Assembly: GCA_023653785.1 (NCBI GenBank)
Contig: JAMKCH010012780.1
Coordinates: 36,720 to 100,719 of the forward strand
Length of the DNA stretch: 64,000 nucleotides
Direction of reading: 5' to 3'
Origin: Ophioderma brevispina
Taxonomy: Eukaryota; Echinodermata; Ophiuroidea; Amphilepidida; Ophiodermatidae
The notes beneath the pieces are model-generated. The model searched no databases. It saw nothing but the letters and a program-made list of their open reading frames with translations, and was not told the DNA's origin. Position 1 is the stretch's first letter; each line of letters starts with the position of its first letter. Positions 9,545 through 20,490 of this stretch are shown here, piece after piece. The position numbers were made by a program, and so were the translations under genes.

Positions 9545-11635
9545 TGGAAAAGTGTCGGATGTTGTACTTCATCAGTTTTGAGACTGCCTGCACATACTGG
9601 CTTTGTGTCTTTTTGTTTGAGCCACCGGGAAACAGACAGTGGGCAGTAAATAAGTGGTTGGTACATTTTGTGAACCCACTTCGCCTGACCCGACTCAAAA
9701 TTTCAGCCTTTTAAGGAAATAAAGTGCATGTGATTCCTGTAGTCCCTAAAGGCTGCAAATTTGGTTGGGTCAGGCAAAGTGCGGGGTCACACAATGTACC
9801 CAACCCAAATGAAATGTGCATCAATTCATTGCAGGGCCACATGGCACAAGATTTATTAGGGAAGGGTGGGACTTCCAAAAATTGACGTTTTGGTAAAAAG
9901 TGATCAACTCCACCCCCCCCCCCCCACCAACAAAAACAGCGGTCCTTTTAGGACTTTGGAACATCGCACTCACCAAAAGTGATTTTCTTGTACAATTTGC
10001 TCTAAATATTGGACCTTTTTATGAAAAAAAAATCAGCAAAAGTGGACCTTTTGCCCATGGGGTGGAATTGAATAGAGGGGAACCCCACACCTGTTAGCTG
10101 CATGTGCGGCAGTTCATATTATACAAAACACCAGTTGTAATGGGAAAAAAATCATTGCTGCCTTCCTGAAAACTCCTGGTGACTCCGCAAAGGACTCTAA
10201 AACGGCAGAAGGCAGTCAGTTTGAAAACTGAGACCAAGGCAACGCTGACATTAGTTCTTCCAATGCCAATGAATCGTGCTCCGCCCTTTTCCCAAAACGT
10301 GCGCATTTTAAATTTGGTGTCATCCCCCAAAAGGAAACTGCTGATATACCTTTTGTCGGATCTGCTGAAACTCTTTTGCAAAGAGCGCATGTCCCTATCA
10401 AAATTCGTGCGTGTTTGTTAAAGTTTGTTTAGCCTGTTTCAAAGTGCTCGTGCATGGACACCTTACCTCCAATGCCAACAATACAATGTCATAGCTGCAC
10501 CATAGAGACTAGCTTGTGTGTCAGGTGGATTAAGGTCGTTTATACCAAGGGCAAAGTTCATTAGCCTTCAACTTGTGCAGAGAGTGAAGGAAAGGTGGAT
10601 TTGCAAAAACAGACACTGCTAGTTAATTCAGACCACCTTGGTCTAAAAATAAATGTGATTTCTTAACACTTGAGGTGAGATTGTTTCATAATGCAGTTAT
10701 GGTCCACTTTTGTATTCCCCCCCCCACCACACATGCGATCACAATTGACGCGTGTCCCCGAGAAATCTCCAATGTAGTAGAAAGCCAGTCTAAAATTTTG
10801 TATCGCTGTGTTAAAACTATATAGCCGATATTTTTCGTACAACGGTTCTTTTAGTCGATAATTTATTCCTCTAAATTACATTGTAAATGTGATACAAAAA
10901 CACATTGAAGAAAGTTGTCATCGAGACAATTATTGGAAAGCCAATGCAGCCTCGGCCAATTCGCCACGCGCAAACTCAAGTATGGATTCCCATAAAAATC
11001 AGCTCCGTATCTGGCCGTATTGGATTCATCGCCACACCCAGGTTTGGTTGACCGGTTATTTTTCGTACCAAGTGTCATCAAGATTATTAAATTTCTCTTC
11101 ATTGATGGCGGTAAGTAAGATCATATTAGCATATGACCCTGGGCAAAGTTGTTGTCACTTCAATTGAAAAACATTTCTTGACTCAAATTTAAACCCAGTT
11201 TATGCAAGTAGAGGGGATTGGCAACGCCTGCTGTGCATTGCATGGGGGAATGGAGTTAACTTGGTTCCTCGGTATGTCATGTGCTTATAGTTTAGCTCAG
11301 TCATATTGGCTATGTTGTACTGAAGCGTAATTGCCAAAACTTGGCCTTAATTTCTCCGACTAATGAGATTGTTAATGGTGTAACCTAGTTATTCACAGAA
11401 AGAAAGAAAGGTCGCGGGCTTTTACTTGTAGACTGTAACTGCATGAATGTACGCAATTTCATGGTTCTTAGCCGTTATTAATGAGACGTATAACTGCGTA
11501 CAGCGCATATGCATCAACGCAATACGCATACGCACTGCTCTGGTCAATCGAAGGTGCATAATAACAACGGACTGATCGATTTGAAAAGCCAGGGTAGTTC
11601 GTTGGATAAAATATATCATAACTTTAGTAATATGT
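9545..11635. other. Intron sequence, no gene seen
   Basis: A run of 12 C (9907-9918), a poly-A tract (10024-10032) and an AAGAAAGAAAG microsatellite (11398-11409) are visible. Reading frames around 9900-10420 look chance-derived. No exon recognised. Confidence 0.4.
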
Positions 11636-11649
11636 TACTAATATAGCTT

Positions 11650-12090
11650 CTTATTTTGAATAGAGTGTTAAAGAATGAGAATAAAGGTATTGTTCAGGCC
11701 TTTACATCTAGAAATTGTTGGAGCTCTGTTAATCACACTCCTATTTTTACCGAGGAGCATGATAAGGAGCTTGATTTTCAATTTCCAAGCCTTAAAACAT
11801 ACATTACAAAGAAGCAAGGAGCTCAAAAAATAACACTCCTGACAGTTTAGAAGGAGCTCTTCGAGGAGCTCCGGAGCTATTGCTCTCCTCAAAAATGAAG
11901 GCCTGATTGTTTTTAGCCTCTGACGTGTATCTATCATGTCATATCACACAGGCAACAGCACTATTTTGGCGTAAAACAACTCGGCTGCGCCTCATTGTTC
12001 TACTGAAAATAATGCTGTCGCCCGTGTGATATGACACGACAGATACACAGCAGAGGCTAAAAACAATACCTATATTCTCTAATTCTCCCA
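11650..12090. mobile_element. Nested foldback elements (family E, GTGATATGACAC / GGCTGCGCC)
   Basis: The outer ends GAATGAGAATAAAGGTATTG and ACAATACCTATATTCTC are inverted. An inner foldback at about 11930-12060 has arms TGTCATATCACACAGGCAAC and the inverse of GTCGCCCGTGTGATATGAC, around a core CTCGGCTGCGCCTC. The family recurs at 14598-14792. It ends about 70 bp before a GH31 acceptor. Confidence 0.7.
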
Positions 12091-12161
12091 TTTCCGATAT
12101 AAACATTGCTGGATTCCTTATGCCCTATAACCTTGATTTTGGCCTGCTCTTTTATCCATAG

Positions 12162-12489
12162 GCGTCTACGTAACAGCATACATCAATCCTAACTTGAACA
12201 AGGAGGGCGACCTCTACAAGAGGCAGACAGTAGGGGTTACTTTGTTAAAAACACTACTGGCCACACGTACATTGTTGACTACGGTGAGTTTTATTGCGGC
12301 ATCATAGACCTGACCAATCCCGACGCAGTCAACTGGTACAAAAATGAAGTGATACGCAAGAATATGATAGACTTAGGATTTGGAGGTTGGATGGCTGATT
12401 TTGGCGAGTACCTGCCTACAGATGGAGTGTTTTATAGTGGGGAATCAGGGGAAGTCTTGCATAACAAATGGCCTGCATTGTGGGCACAG
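12162..12489 (+). CDS. Sulfoquinovosidase-like GH31, exon d (catalytic nucleophile; 1-bp deletion)
   Basis: The acceptor is CCATAG|GC, completing a Gly codon begun at 6209; the donor is CAG|GTATAC. It reads GVYVTAYINPNLNKEGDLYK, then after a frame slip EADSRGYFVKNTTGHTYIV, DYGEFYCGIIDLTNPDAVNW, YKNEVIRKNMIDLGFGGW and MADFGEYLPTD, ending WPALWAQ. The Asp codon 12397-12399 in WMADFGEY aligns with the YihQ nucleophile Asp405. One base, most simply an A of TACAAAGAGG, is missing at about 12217-12220; downstream everything is in frame and near-identical in pattern to YihQ. The donor GT is immediately followed by a transposon whose TA target site starts on the T of the GT. Confidence 0.9.
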
Positions 12490-12492
12490 GTA

Positions 12493-13577
12493 TACAGGCT
12501 GTCCCAAAAAATGTTAACACCCAGGACACAGGCATTTTGTAAAATACTGAAGTACGCATGGGTCTTTGTTTGGTATGCTCTTAAGCTAACTAAATAAGCT
12601 TTTATTTGCCGTTTATTTCATGTCAATGTGATATGTAAAACAAAAGATATGCTTCGTCAAAAAGGAGAGTACAAATTCGGATTGGTCCGATTTGCAATAG
12701 TTAGATTTGTAAGATTGTGTGAAACATGATTTTATAACATACTCAAAATTGAGTTATTGATTGTGTTATTGACTTTTAATTGACCTTTTTAACTTTATTA
12801 TTGTCATAAAGTGTGATAATTGTCTTTATGATCAGCAATACTTTGTATTTTTCAAATATTAATCAGTCAGTTCACGTTCATTAGCAGAGGTAGCCCTTAA
12901 ATCGCTCTAAATTACACAGAATATTAAAGAAAACCAAATTAAACTAAACAATCAGACACTTCCTTATTGAATTCCCGGTCCCTCCCAAGAAAATCTAAGA
13001 TTTTATAGGAAGAATAAACAACAAAAACACACAATCAAACAAAAAAGAAAGATAAACATCTGATAATAAGCCTACATGGACTAATGAAACAGGCAGAATT
13101 GGAAATAAAGACACCAGTGGCAGGCCATACAGATCCACGGACCAGAATGGTAAAAACTCAAGCCAACATTTCTCTTGTTAGAAGAGTAGTTGTGGTAGAT
13201 TCAACGATGAACGTTTGGTAAAACACGGTCGCAGGAATCTCAAAGTCTTTCTTTAATTGTCTTTCTTTAATAAAACACTGCAAAATCTATTTGTTTTCTT
13301 TTTAAGATGGAAAGAAGATGTGCTATGAAGCCAAGTGTATTCATGTTGCATCATGCATTCCATGTTCTGAGGCAGAAATCGGACCAAGTTGCTTTTGCCC
13401 TCTCATAATTGATGAAGCATATCTTTTGTTTTACGTATCGGATTGGAATGAAATAAATGGCAAATTGAAGCTTGTTTTATTGGCTTTAAGGAGATACCAA
13501 ACAAAGACCCATGCGTACTTTTCTTTTATCAAAATGACGTCGTTTCGCGTGTTAAATTTTTTTTGGGACAGCCTGTA
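12493..13577. mobile_element. Long-TIR transposon at a splice donor (TA target duplication)
   Basis: Ends are TACAGGCTGTCCCAAAAAA and its inverse TTTTTTGGGACAGCCTGTA, each next to a TA (12491-12492 and 13578-13579). The inverted similarity continues inward for about 200 bp: CGCATGGGTCTTTGTTTGG, then ATTTATTTCAT, then AAAACAAAAGATATGCTTC. No transposase frame is found in the 1,085 bp, so it is non-autonomous. The terminal sequence and TA duplication suggest a Tc1/mariner-type or related superfamily, but the family cannot be fixed by eye. Confidence 0.85.
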
Positions 13578-13659
13578 TAGTGTATTGTTTTCCAACAATT
13601 ATCTTTTAGTTTTGACAAATTTACATATTATAAAAATGATTTTCAATAAACCAGCTTCA

Positions 13660-14590
13660 GCCTGTTAAAAAAATGGAACTAGCATGCATGCAGGTATAAG
13701 CCCAGGTGGTAATTTGGCATTCAGAAATATAATGTGGCACACACCCACACACATATATACGAACAACAGCTACATTGTGGGTATAAAACGCTGTGGGAGT
13801 ATACATGGAGTAAAACACAACACTCAAAACATTTAAAATAACATCACAAGGATAAAAAATTTCCATTGTTTTGGGTGTGCAACCATACCCTCAGACATAC
13901 TCTTTTTATGAGGAGAAATAAAGGGTAACCCCTTCCCTACCCCCTATAGAGGTCATTTTTGACCATTTTAGAGATTTTCATTAAAAATATGCAAAAATAC
14001 TCCATAATGCATTATTTGTACGATCCCCCCTATGTAGCGTTTGCGCTTGGGCATACGCCCACTATGCCAGAAGTACATATATACAGTGTGGTGGTAAAAA
14101 CCCGGGAATGTAGCTCTTCTACGCTCTCTCCACACACCACGGCACACCACCCCCCCACACACACAAAAATATGCAACATTTATAGCTTGAACCCTCCTTG
14201 GATCCATCAAAGGAACATCCATGGGGATGCTTGCTTGCTTGCTTGCTTTACTGTGAAGAACACATTTATGACAGGAAAATTAGATTTGTAATGTTTTAAT
14301 GTTACAAATGAAGTCCACACTATTCAGCTTAAGTTGGGAGGGGAGCACAGCAGTCAACATGGTTTGCTAGGGGTGTGTGCCGGTACATTACACCGTTACT
14401 GCCAATTTAGGCCCCAGGGGAAACTTCTAGCCCTTCCCGGTGTATGTTGTTTGTAAGCCATCTATAGTTCATTAATGTCTTTCATTAGCGTTATTATACC
14501 CAGGATTTAGCTAGCAAATATTTTATGTCGTAGTTTATCAGTCGTAAAATTGCAGGGCATTGTCAAAAAGGCAGAGTTGGTGCTCCTGGT
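13660..14590. other. Intron sequence with CA-rich and GCTT microsatellites
   Basis: CACACAC-rich tracts at 13738-13752 and 14130-14165, and a (GCTT)n run at 14230-14248. No exon is seen. Confidence 0.45.
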
Positions 14591-14597
14591 TTTATTT

Positions 14598-14792
14598 TTA
14601 GTGAATAAAGTGTTGTTTTTAGCCCTTTTGTGTATAATCTATTATATCACACAGGTGACATCATATTTAAAGCAGAACAACAGCTGAGTTATTTTATTTT
14701 AGGCTTAAATAGTGCTGTTGCCCATGTGATATGACACACTAGATACATGACAGATGCTAAAAACATTCGCTTATTCTCATCTTATATCCATT
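14598..14792. mobile_element. Foldback element, family E
   Basis: Inverted ends GAATAAAGTGTTGTTTTTAG and CTAAAAACATTCGCTTATTC, then ATATCACACAGGTGACA and GTTGCCCATGTGATATGAC. This is the same layout as 11930-12090, about 195 bp in total. Confidence 0.75.
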
Positions 14793-15117
14793 TCATTTAA
14801 GATAAGACGCTATTTGAACAATTTTATACTAAAATTATTATAGATGTTATCCAAGGACTTGACCCAGCTTTTCACATCGATCAGGTCGTGTACTATCCCC
14901 TTTGATTGGTCTAGCAGTGTGTTGACGCGACATGTTGTACCATGTGAGATTGTCTCATATCACACAGATAGCAACCAATGAAATTGCATAAACAATCTCA
15001 AGTGTTTAAAAATAAAATCACTTTTTGCCAGAAAGATGTTAGAAGTTTTTATAAGAGAGATTTTGTCATTTCCTGTACAAAAAGGAAAATCTTGACAAGA
15101 GAGAAATTATGGACAAT

Positions 15118-15410
15118 TTAAAGGTGCGTGTTCCGATTGTCTTTGGGATCCTCTTGATTTACCCGGAAGTAGTATCGATTTTGATTTCAGATGAAAGGCC
15201 ATATTTTTCTAATTGCTATCCTGAAATTTGAGCACTCAAATCTATTTCATTCCCAAGATATAAACAAAAAACCACTGTTTTAATGGTTAACCATCAATAT
15301 TAGCACAGTATTGAATAGGGCTTTGCAATATGCATTATTGCTTCTACCATAAAAACTGCAAGTTTGTTTTCCACGGTACGTGATGGGGCGCATGTGTAAG
15401 TGCCAGTCTC
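15118..15410 (-). mobile_element. MITE family F, copy 1
   Basis: Shares ACCCGGAAGTAGTATCGATT, GATGAAAGGCC, TGAGCACTCAAAT, AACCATCAATATTAGCACAG and AGGGCTTTGCAATATGCATTA with copies at 29838-30184 (opposite strand), 38140-38850 (interrupted) and 45072-45400. It ends about 25 bp before the acceptor of the next GH31 exon. Confidence 0.75.
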
Positions 15411-15436
15411 TAATGATTTGTTTTACCTCAATACAG

Positions 15437-16036
15437 GTCAATGAAGAAGCAGTCCAAGAAGCCGGTAAACTTGGAGAAATCATCTTCTGGATGCGTGCTG
15501 GGTACACAGGATCACAGCGCTACAGCACCATCACATGGGCTGGAGATCAGTTTGTTGATTGGTCGCTTGATGATGGCCTTGCATCCGTTATCCCAGCTGC
15601 ACTCTCATTGGGTATGAGTGGATATGGACTGCACCACTTCGATACAGGGGGTTACACGTCACTTTTTGGAATTACACGCACTGAGGAACTGCTGTTACGA
15701 TATGCAGAATTCGCAGCTTTCACACCTATGATGCGAACGCACGAAGGGAACCGACCTAGTGACAACTGGCAATTTTACTCCTCAGACCAGACAATGTACG
15801 AGTTTGCCCGACACACTAAAATATTTCATTTATTGAGCAACTATACCAAAGCATTAGTGAAAGAAAACAATCAGCTGGGAATTCCTGTCCAAAGACCTCT
15901 TTTTATGCATTATGAATCGGATTCCAAATGTTATGACATCAAGTACCAGTATCTTTATGGAACTGAGCTATTAGTAGCACCTGTCTATGCAGAAGGCAAA
16001 GATACTTGGGAAGTATATCTTCCAGGAACCGAACAG
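15437..16036 (+). CDS. Sulfoquinovosidase-like GH31, exon e (acid/base Asp and substrate Tyr)
   Basis: A 600-bp exon, phase 0 at both ends, acceptor ATACAG|GTC and donor CAG|GTATTT, with no frame break. It begins VNEEAVQEAGKLGEIIFWMR, AGYTGSQRYST, then TWAGDQFVDWSLDDGLASV, IPAALSLGMSGYGLHHFDTG, GYTSLFGITRTEELLLRYAE, FAAFTPMMRTHEGNRPSDNW, and ends YLYGTELLVAPVYAEGKDTW with EVYLPGTEQ. This covers YihQ from about residue 433 to 630. The Asp in WAGDQ (15545-15547) aligns with the acid/base Asp472, and the Tyr in GGYTSL (15653-15655) with Tyr508, the fifth sulfonate-site residue. The FTPMMRTHEGNRP loop is also retained. This is the longest and best-preserved part of the gene. It is the family's best diagnostic here, and its clean frame argues against an old pseudogene. 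Confidence 0.95.
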
Positions 16037-16039
16037 GTA

Positions 16040-16430
16040 TTTTTTTTTCCACAGAGCACATTCAGTGCACTGTGCATTTATTATCATATGATCTCATATT
16101 GACATGCATAACGTTACATAACTGTTGCATACAATATATAATATATAAGAGAATGAACCAATAGTGACAAGAAAACAATCTGATGTTACACAGACATATC
16201 TAATTGCTAAAGAAATTAAAACTGGGTAATGATAATGGCTCATTATTATCCCAAACATCAATCATTAATTTAAACCAGACTTGTTTTCCTAATGTACTTG
16301 ATCCATACATTCTTATTTAAAAATTCATATATCAAGAGGCTAAACATTTAACCTTGATCTAATAGCACTAGAGACTGGGAAATATTCCAAATGGATAGGA
16401 TATGTACTCAAAAAACCTACACATTTCCAA
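16040..16430. other. Intron sequence, no feature seen
   Basis: AT-rich sequence downstream of the exon ending at 16036. Nothing recognised. Confidence 0.4.
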
Positions 16431-17080
16431 CTTTTCTTACAACTTACCTCACATGATCTTTGACCTCATCAACAAATGATGGATCCCATGTTGCGCCCAT
16501 GAATTAAGTTTAGTCCAAACTTCAACTTTTCAAGAGGTCAATTTGTATTTCCAGCTTTTCTTACGACTTTACCTCACATGACCTTTGACCTCAACATGTG
16601 ACCTTTGACCTCATCAACAAATGAGGGATCCCATGTTGCACCCATGTCGCAAATTTGGTCCCAATTGAACTTCAACTTTTCAAAAAAACATTTCTTACAT
16701 CTTCAGGGAAGCTTACAACCCGACCTCACATGACCCCCGACCTCGGCATGCGACCTCCGACCCCACCAAGTAGTGAGGGATCCCACGTTGCACCTATGAC
16801 CCAAACCTGGCTCCAACCAAACATAAACTTTTTCAAAATGAGGTCAATTTCACATTGTCAGCCCATTTTACAACTTGACCTCTGACCTTAGCATGTGACC
16901 TTTGATCTCATCAACAAAAGGGGATGCCATACTGCACCCGCGACATATAAGTTCGGTTTAAATCCGTCAAAGTGTGAAAATATTAGAGGCAAATATTAAC
17001 CCCTTTTTCACAACAGACAATCATTACAGCGGACAAAGCGGTCCCCATGAGTCCTTCTGCCTCAGGGCAGGCGACACAGA
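16430..17080 (-). repeat. GGTCA-repeat element, reverse copy
   Basis: On the minus strand it opens with TGTGTCGCCTGCCC and repeats the unit described at 2990-3870. The plus strand shows ATGACCTTTGACCTCA, TTGCACCCATG and CAACTTTTCAA at about 130-140 bp spacing, three to four units in all. Confidence 0.75.
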
Positions 17081-18280
17081 AAAACCCATGAATAATATTG
17101 GTTATTTTACTTGTAGAACTAACATGTTAGAATACTATTGTTAATTTTCTCCATAATGCATTGTTAGAAATGTTCAGATTTCTTCACATTGAGGGCTCAC
17201 TTCATCAGGATTCACATCAGGTTTTCTATGCAGTTTGACGAAAGAGCGCAATGTTTTGGCATAACATCGCTATTTCTTAATCTAGAATAATGATCATCCT
17301 GTTATAATTACAAATTAACTTTTCTTGTCAAAGGCTAAGCCCTAGTGAAGAATACAATTTTGTAATTAATATTTGGTCAAATTTCTAAATTTTCTGAATG
17401 TCCCTAGCATTGTCAATGTCATGATATGCATGTATGCATGTATGCCTGCATTGTAATGACTTTTAATTACTTTTTTTCTGTTAAAGAGACATGATGTCTG
17501 GGAAATTTTCAGGAAAATGTGGCTCCAATTTTTTGCCTATTTAGAATGCTTATATGGATGTATAACCATACCTGAAGTGAATAAGCCAAAAAACATAAGA
17601 TTTGGTCTTTTGCAACAGAAAATCCAAACATGCTTCTATGTAGAGCTGATCAGGACAACAGACAAGTTCAGGCGGTGGCGGCCAAGCTTCATTCATAGCG
17701 CAAAACTGCCGAACGAGTCATTGGACGAGCCTGAAACAGTGACCGGAATTTGAAGTCACTGTACGCGTTTATAAATAGATCAGTGAGTGGCGAGTGGGAA
17801 TTCCCGTACGGAGCCGTGACCGATCTAGATTGCCTTGCTTAAGTCGGTGGTGCATAATTGTGCTGCAAAACTATCATCAAATCGTTTTTAAAGACCGGAC
17901 ATGAGAGGATTGCTACATGCAGGTCAACGAATCATATTCCGGTGGTGCATAGGCTACCTGGTTCCAGGCCTGGTACATCGTCCGCAGCTATAAATAGCGG
18001 TGACCCTGCGATTGAACATGAGGTCAAACAAGCCTCGTTCAAAATGGATCGCTCCGTTTCTACCGTTATTCATACAAAAAAATACTTACACTGGAGTTGA
18101 TTCTTCAACTCCAACGGATTTTAAGTGGAAAAATATTGATAATAAACATATTTTCGACTTTAGAATATTTGTCAAGTTTTCGTGATTACGTGCTAAACCT
18201 ATGGGAACTGCAAAAACGACGCTATCTTGGCCGGCCCCCCCTGAGACAAGTTCAAAACTTGGATGTTGTGTCGTCTGCAA
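17080..18280. promoter_or_regulatory. Intron sequence with two TATAAATAG boxes
   Basis: Two exact TATAAATAG motifs occur at 17770-17778 and 17989-17997, each in locally more GC-rich surroundings (ACGCGTT before the first, GTCCGCAGC before the second). They look like core-promoter TATA boxes on the + strand and could drive a retroelement or an intronic transcript. No downstream gene is recognised, so function is unproven. The rest of the interval has no visible feature. Confidence 0.25.
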
Positions 18281-18830
18281 GAGGATACATGGGGATTGCT
18301 TTGATAGTATGTGTGTCTGTGTATCTGTGTGTGTGTGTGTGGGTGTCTGTGCTAACCTAAATATAATTGCCCACTGTTTCCACATACATGCACACATTTT
18401 CATGCCACTTGCCTGTAATGGTCCTTGGGTAGTTACCCATCTCACAAGTGGGGCAAAGGTCATCTACATGTCATTAGAGGTCATTAGAGGTCATAGCCCC
18501 AAAATGGTCAGAATTATAAAATTGCTTGGTGTATCCACATATGTTGATTAATTTGCATGACACTAATATAGATACAATAGTCCTTGGGTAGTGTCCCACA
18601 TGTTGGTGACCTCATGTGACCTTGGCAACCTCATGTGACCTTAGTGGCCCCCAAAAGGTCAGAATTATAAAATTGCTTTGTGATTCCACGTATGTCATTT
18701 TGATTTGTATGACAATTACATACAATGGCCCTTGGGTAGTGCCCCATATGATGGTGACCTCATGTGCTCATGGTCCCCATTCACAAACTGTGATGGCAGG
18801 TGACACATGCGTTCCGTGAACACTGTATTT
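18280..18830 (+). repeat. GGTCA-type repeat, second family, with TG microsatellite
   Basis: A TGTGTG tract at 18308-18350 precedes about three units carrying TGGTCCTTGGGTAGT, ATGTGACCTTGG, CCCCAAAATGGTCAGAATTA and AAATTGCTTGG. It ends CACAAACTGTGATGGCAGGTG. The ending recurs at 47990-48030 (CACAAACCGTGACAGCAAATG), so the block at 47780-48040 is a related copy. Confidence 0.65.
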
Positions 18831-19689
18831 TGGGTTTTCTTTTCTACTTGTTTGTCAAAATACAATTCTCAGTAGATGTTCTGCAATTAACCAAGTGTAA
18901 ATTTAGAGAAATTTGTAATATCCTTGCACTCCTTCAAGGAAATCAATGATACTAAAATGCATTAGAGTGAAAGTGATCCAATTATGTCAATAGATAATTT
19001 TCAAAGATCTCATTATATGAAAAATTATTGCCTCTAAATCAAATTGCTTGATGAAAACAATTTATAAAAAGACATGAGGACATATCTCCAGAGAGAAGCG
19101 CCCTCAAAGTGGAAAGAATAAAGCGAATACGCCGTCTGTAGTATTAAAGATGGACGATTTAGTATTCTAGTGCACAACAGAAATTCCCAAAGCATGGTTT
19201 CCTACTGGGGACGATTGCGATAGCAGGCCAGTTCAAAAACAAGGTTTTGCGGTTTTCTTTGTGCTTATTTGTCCAATAACCTTTGAAACGTTCTTGGTAG
19301 GTGGTCCACAACTATCCAGTGCAATTGAGAGACAATTTGTTATCCTCAAAAAAATCATCTTCTTTCACTTTACACTGTTCAACTGTGGATAATGGGATCA
19401 GGGGCAGGTATCCCCCAAAAACCTTCAAGGGTTCTAGGTTGTTCTCTTTGCCATCTTCCAACGCAATGAACTTCCTCCCCAGCAAAACTTTCTCCTTTGA
19501 ACCCCAGACGACCAAACAAAAAAAACATATACTAGTCATGTACAGGTCATCTAGATTCAGTGATGTTGGGCATGAACAGATCACATACGTTTAATTTGAA
19601 GGTCACGTCGGATCCATTTTCAGTTGATTGGAATATATTTTGAAAAATTTTCTCCCAAAACGCTAAAGGAGTGGGCCAAGATCTGCAAC

Positions 19690-20110
19690 AAAGCTGTTTG
19701 AGAGTCTCATTTATTATGACAAAACGAGCATAAAACAAAACAATATCAACGGCGACACACTCCTTGACAAACCTGATTGGTGTATTTATACCGGATCTAC
19801 ATCCTGTGTAAATTTGATGAAATTTCATTGTGGGCAAATATTTGTTTTTTTAATTTCATAAATTAAAATCTAAGTTTTACACATTTTCTATGGGAAAAAT
19901 ACTTTATGAGGGCGATATAAACATACAAATTATGAACTTTGTAGGCCTATTGGCCCAGATTCCCATAATGGATTTTTCTGACTTTTTGCCGGTTGGTAAT
20001 AGCTCTTGCATGTCAATCCCTACTTATATCAGTTGTCAAATCGTGTCGTCATGTTTAAACTTGCTCTAAAAAATAAAAGAGACAATTTGCATGGGTCCAA
20101 AAGCTGTGGC
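19690..20110 (+). mobile_element. MITE family G, copy 1
   Basis: Begins AAAGCTGTTTGAGAGTCTC and ends GAGACAATTTGCATGGGTCC followed by AAAAGCTGTGG, giving inverted ends. Internal landmarks are ATATCAACGGCGACACAC and CTTATATCAGTTGTCA. Copies: 22500-22915 (reverse) and 34265-34655. Confidence 0.75.
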
Positions 20111-20286
20111 AATAAGAAATAGGCACATCGCTCAGAGCAAGACCAGGAAAAACTTTTTTTTATGGCATGTCCGCATTTTTTGGTTTTTTAAAAGTATAAT
20201 ACTAAGCGAACACCCACTGTATAGGTTGTTTATCAAAACTTACCAACAAATACAACTTTAGATTACCATTATTTCTTAATTCCCAG

Positions 20287-20424
20287 GACATGGGGTTTTC
20301 ATGTGGGATGACAACCAAAAGTTTACTGGAGGAGCTGGTAGAAGTAGATGCTCCAGTAGGAAAAATACCGTTCTCTACAAGGATGGCTCAGAATGGACGG
20401 ATGTCTTCCAGCAAATAGCAGCAG
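20287..20424 (+). CDS. Sulfoquinovosidase-like GH31, C-terminal exon f (several frame slips)
   Basis: The acceptor is TTCCCAG|GA and the donor GCAG|GTATGC. Read through three or more single-base slips it gives FMWDDNQKFTGGA, then VEVDAPVGKIP, then LYKDGSEWTDVFQQIAA. This parallels the YihQ C terminus GGEVTVNAPIGKPPVFYR.DSEWAALF. An extra G in GCTGGTA (near 20337) and a missing G in CCGTTC (near 20372) shift the frame, and the joining phase at the 5' end is off by one near GACATGGGG. The exon closes in phase 1 without a stop, so a short final exon should follow. The identity is clear from the conserved DAPVGK and GSEW motifs, but the frame as given is not translatable. Confidence 0.75.
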
Positions 20425-20490
20425 GTATGCGATTAGTGAAAATGAATGTCGTACCTAACAGACGAGGGGGCTGAAGTCCTCGGGCACCAT

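Larger units (their letters stand above)
769..20424 (+). other. Gene span: sulfoquinovosidase-like GH31 gene (5' incomplete)
   Basis: This is the extent of the exons recognised for one GH31 gene, described individually below. In order they match E. coli sulfoquinovosidase YihQ from roughly one quarter of its length to near its C terminus. Exon phases agree from exon to exon: 0 at 951, 0 at 5063/6059, 1 at 6209/12162, 0 at 12489/15437 and 0 at 16036. The N-terminal beta-sandwich segment is missing and must lie left of the window or be unrecognised in 1-768. A short last coding exon after 20424 is expected, because the exon ends in phase 1 without a stop. The genuine introns show that this is a eukaryotic gene, not bacterial contamination. 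Confidence 0.85.

Noticed and set aside
12349..12597. Frame starting at 12349 and running to 12597 as a separate small gene
   Set aside because: It is the downstream half of a GH31 exon. The Met is internal, and the end past 12489 is intron and transposon sequence.
15380..16102. The 240-codon frame taken as a complete intronless gene
   Set aside because: The ends 15380-15436 and 16037-16102 do not fit GH31, and splice signals at 15437 and 16036 match the protein alignment exactly.
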